A stretch of 64,000 bases of DNA, taken from positions 62,001-126,000 of the forward strand of contig NZ_FNJV01000010.1 of NCBI RefSeq assembly GCF_900103125.1, in the 5' to 3' direction. The stretch's first letter is position 1. Every line of letters starts with the position of its first letter. The stretch comes from Mucilaginibacter sp. OK268. GTDB lineage: Bacteria > Bacteroidota > Bacteroidia > Sphingobacteriales > Sphingobacteriaceae. Below are positions 61,586 to 64,000 of this stretch, one piece after another. The notes under the pieces are model-generated. The model was not told where the DNA came from. It saw only the letters and a list, made by a program, of their open reading frames with translations, and made no database searches. A program made the translations under genes and the position numbers.

Positions 61586-61592
61586 ATTTTTA

Positions 61593-62660
61593 CTATTTTA
61601 AATTCTGCCTGAAAAATATTTCCAATTTATCAAAAGGGATTAAGTCTGTTTTATCGTATAAATCTACGTGCCCGGCATTCGGAACAATATACAATTCTTT
61701 GGGCTCTGCTGCACGTTTGTATGCATCTTCACTGAATTCCCTTGAATGAGCATGATCACCAGCAATAAAGAGCAGTGGACGCGGCGAGATCGTTTCAATA
61801 TCATTGAATGGATAGAAGTTCATAAACTTCACTTCAGCCGTAGTTGTGCGGTTTTGTGTCAGTTCCAGGGTCCTGCCCTTAGGAATATGTATGCCACGCG
61901 GTGTACGGTAAAAATCGTAGAACTCACGCGTAATGGAATCAGCATTTGCACTCAACTTTACCGGCAGATAATTACGCCACTGAAACTCTCCGCCCATAAA
62001 TTCTTTGTAACGATCATCTGCGGCTCTGGCAATAATTTCTTTACGCTGCTCAAGCGATTGCGAATTTTTGATGCCGTTTCTGGTAACAGCTCCCATATCG
62101 TACATGCTAACCGTTGCAATTGCTTTCATGCGTGGATCAATTTTAGCAGAACTGATCACAAAACTTCCGCTGCCACAAACGCCAATGGCACCAATCCTTT
62201 CCCTATCCACAAACGAGCGGGTGCCTAAAAAATCAATTGCTGCCATAAAATCTTCGGCATATACATCGGGCAAAACTGCATTGCGTGGCTCACCTTCGCT
62301 TTCGCCCCAAAACGACAGGTCAATAGCTAAAGTAATAAACCCCCGGTCGGCCATGTTCGAAGCATAGACATCGGCACTTTGTTCTTTTACAGCACCCATA
62401 GGGTGCCCAACAATGATTGCCGGATTTTTCTTATGCTGATCCAAACTTTTAGGAATAAAAAGATGTCCGGCTACATTCATCTGGTATTGGTTTTTAAAAG
62501 TAACCGCATACTGGGCAACGTTATCGCTTACTTTGAAGGTCGTAAACTCCTTCGGTGATATTTGTTTCATATTTACTGCTTTTGATTTTTGATTTGATTG
62601 TGCATAAATTTGTCCCAGGATTATCAGGGACATTACTGTAATACTGAATAGTCGTTTCAT
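61593..62660 (-). CDS. Exported alpha/beta hydrolase (dienelactone-hydrolase-like)
   Basis: 355 aa. Signal peptide to about residue 20 (LGQIYA-Q). Alpha/beta fold with PAIIVGHPMGAVKEQSADVY, nucleophile elbow GVCGSGSF (Cys, as in dienelactone hydrolases, or the following Ser), acid Asp in LLFIAGDHAHS and catalytic His in VPNAGHVDLYD. Substrate unknown. 21 bp from the acetyltransferase on the same strand, probably one operon with it. Confidence 0.85.
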   Translation of the reverse strand: MKRLFSITVMSLIILGQIYAQSNQKSKAVNMKQISPKEFTTFKVSDNVAQYAVTFKNQYQMNVAGHLFIPKSLDQHKKNPAIIVGHPMGAVKEQSADVYASNMADRGFITLAIDLSFWGESEGEPRNAVLPDVYAEDFMAAIDFLGTRSFVDRERIGAIGVCGSGSFVISSAKIDPRMKAIATVSMYDMGAVTRNGIKNSQSLEQRKEIIARAADDRYKEFMGGEFQWRNYLPVKLSANADSITREFYDFYRTPRGIHIPKGRTLELTQNRTTTAEVKFMNFYPFNDIETISPRPLLFIAGDHAHSREFSEDAYKRAAEPKELYIVPNAGHVDLYDKTDLIPFDKLEIFFRQNLK

Positions 62661-62681
62661 ATTTTTGCTGTGTCTCCTTGT

Positions 62682-63239
62682 TTAAAAAATTGATCTGATT
62701 TCCTTTGCCGGTATTCCTCCCACAACAGTATTGTCCGGAACATTTCTGCTGACGACTGCACCGGCGGCAACCACTGCGTTTTCGCCGATGATCACACCGG
62801 GTAAAATGGTTGCAGCGGCACCGATCCAGGCATTTCGTTTTATCAAAATCGGTTTACATAGCATCCCCCGCCGGTCTTTCGGATCAAGCGGATGATTCTC
62901 CGTAATGAGATTCACTTTCGGGCCAATGAGCACATGGTCTTCAAGCGTGATGCCACCCATATCCAGGAAGGAACAAGCATGATTGATAAAGACGTGTTTA
63001 CCTATGTTTATGAAGCGACCGAAATTGGTATAGAACGGTGCAAATATGGTGGTACTACTATCCAGCGTAGTGCCAATAATCTCACTAAGTTTTGTTCTTA
63101 CCTCATCTACACTAGTTGCGGCATGGAGTGCCGGTGATAATGCCAGTGTGCGGCTGACTACTTCATCTACCCTGAAAAACTCCGGATCATCCAATCTGAT
63201 GAGTTCCCCCGTTTTCAATCTTTCGAAAATATCTTTCAT
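62682..63239 (-). CDS. Hexapeptide-repeat sugar O-acetyltransferase (Maa/LacA-like)
   Basis: 185 aa. N-terminal Mac domain region MKDIFERLKTGELIRLDDPE, left-handed beta-helix with FINIGKHVFINHACSFLDMG, catalytic His in ITENHPLDPKDR, and IGAAATILPGVIIGENAVVA. Acetylates a sugar or related alcohol. First gene of the short operon with the hydrolase; the AraC gene just upstream may control it. Confidence 0.88.
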   Translation of the reverse strand: MKDIFERLKTGELIRLDDPEFFRVDEVVSRTLALSPALHAATSVDEVRTKLSEIIGTTLDSSTTIFAPFYTNFGRFINIGKHVFINHACSFLDMGGITLEDHVLIGPKVNLITENHPLDPKDRRGMLCKPILIKRNAWIGAAATILPGVIIGENAVVAAGAVVSRNVPDNTVVGGIPAKEIRSIF

Positions 63240-63303
63240 AAGGCAAAGGTAGGTCGCCCCTTACCTCTGCTGTTTATGAGTATCAAACCAATGATTAAGG
63301 ATT

Positions 63304-63999
63304 TCAAACTTCCAGGATACGAAGCGATGATGGATTAGTGCCTGTCATACGCTTAAAATAGTTATTAAAGTAGCTCGGATATTCAAAGCCAAGGGCGTAG
63401 GCAATATCCGCGATGTTCCAGTCAGTATGTTGTAAAAGGGCTTTCGCTTCGCTGATGATCCGCTCGGCAATATGGGCAGTGGTTGGTTTGCCGGTCACTT
63501 CTTTGACCATTCGGTTAAGGTAATTGACATGCAGGGCGAGATTTTGCGCATAATTCTGTGCCGTTTTCAATACTAATGGCTTATCTAGACTTTCGATGGG
63601 AAACTGCCTTTCCAACAACTCAAGAAAAACCGCGGTGATCCTATTGGCCGCGTTCTTATGCTGATCAAAGTTCTCAGAGGGTTGCAATTTCATTGCTTCA
63701 TGCATGATCAGGTTAATATAATTGCGGACCAGGTCATCTTTAAAGGCATAACCACTTTTCTGTTCCTTAATCATTTTCTGGAAAATGGTATTCAGGAAAA
63801 CTCGTTGCTCCTCGTTGATCGTAAGAATAGGTGTGCCGCCTATTTTAAAAAAAGGTGACTGCTGCAGGATATCTGCGCGTTCCGAAACGTTAAGAAACTC
63901 CTCTGAAAAAAGACAGGTGTAGCCGACGTATGTGGTCGATATGGTTTCCCATGAATAAGGAATATGCGGGTTGCCAAAGAACAAGACTGTACCCTCTGC
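63304..63999 (-). CDS. AraC family transcriptional regulator, 5' end cut by window end
   Basis: The frame is open to the window edge (AEGTVLFFGNPHIPYSWE...), so the true start is outside; TTG 63984 is internal. Partial N-terminal sensor domain, C-terminal AraC helix-turn-helix with ISEAKALLQHTDWNIADIAY and ALGFEYPSYFNNYFKRMTGT, NPSSLR. Same strand and 64 bp before the acetyltransferase, so likely co-regulated with or controlling it. Confidence 0.9.
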   Translation of the reverse strand, partial: AEGTVLFFGNPHIPYSWETISTTYVGYTCLFSEEFLNVSERADILQQSPFFKIGGTPILTINEEQRVFLNTIFQKMIKEQKSGYAFKDDLVRNYINLIMHEAMKLQPSENFDQHKNAANRITAVFLELLERQFPIESLDKPLVLKTAQNYAQNLALHVNYLNRMVKEVTGKPTTAHIAERIISEAKALLQHTDWNIADIAYALGFEYPSYFNNYFKRMTGTNPSSLRILEV

Positions 64000-64000
64000 C

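Overview
The window looks like a Bacteroidota chromosome, most likely a Sphingobacteriaceae (Mucilaginibacter/Pedobacter-like). The evidence is a fused LpxC-FabZ, a PorX-type response regulator, a CarboxypepD-plug TonB receptor, several TAnnTTTG -7 promoter elements, and no strong Shine-Dalgarno sites. Nearly all of it is ordinary chromosome with short operons on both strands; one small decayed integration site follows a tRNA-Glu.

Layout. 0-9.7 kb: polA (5' end cut by the window), a ~1 kb palindrome-rich gap, glgA-glgC, a small secreted Lys-rich protein, an MBL hydrolase, YbaB and a serine hydrolase. 9.8-19 kb: TPR and DUF6624 proteins, fumC, a lipoprotein, S1/P1 nuclease, LMW-PTP, a GNAT, hisS and porX. 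19-25.3 kb: an HD hydrolase, then lpxD, lpxC-fabZ, lpxA, an ABC ATPase and efp. 25.3-36.9 kb: a ~1.2 kb segment bounded by inverted repeats and carrying a DoxX gene, then xth, a cyclophilin, a TonB receptor, tsaE, an alanine dehydrogenase, a D-Ala-D-Ala dipeptidase, YihY and a Bax1-inhibitor protein. 37.3-42.7 kb: a SAM riboswitch, metH, a four-helix-bundle protein gene and metF. 42.8-48.7 kb: membrane proteins, a NarL-type two-component pair, and a divergent AraC/PhyH pair. 48.9-55.3 kb: a compact six-gene minus-strand operon for ergothioneine (DUF427, flavin disulfide reductase, EgtV-like ATPase, EgtU-like permease/binding-protein fusion, EgtB, EgtD). 55.5-58 kb: tRNA-Glu, a tyrosine recombinase, a frameshifted ORF6N gene and a TPR-gene remnant. 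58-61.2 kb: an IorA/IorB-type molybdenum oxidoreductase with a diheme cytochrome c. 61.3-64 kb: a broken ORF, a hydrolase, an acetyltransferase and an AraC regulator cut by the window end.

The most striking structure lies between the genes. At least nine intergenic spaces hold a long inverted repeat whose arms (15-35 bp) are built from a short word repeated with variation, and the word differs between loci (for example GATTTGAGAT, TAGTATCAAG, AGATGTGCA, GGAGCAAGGA, CTGAATCAGAATTT, GTTCATAG). Right arms often end only a few bases before the next start codon. One such pair of arms encloses the four-helix-bundle gene between metH and metF, which makes that protein family a candidate partner of the repeats. 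A separate 108-bp element with conserved TGTAAACC half-sites and a divergent AT-rich centre occurs twice with exactly the same spacing. REP-like hairpins of at least three more kinds are also scattered through the window. All functional statements about these repeats are inference.
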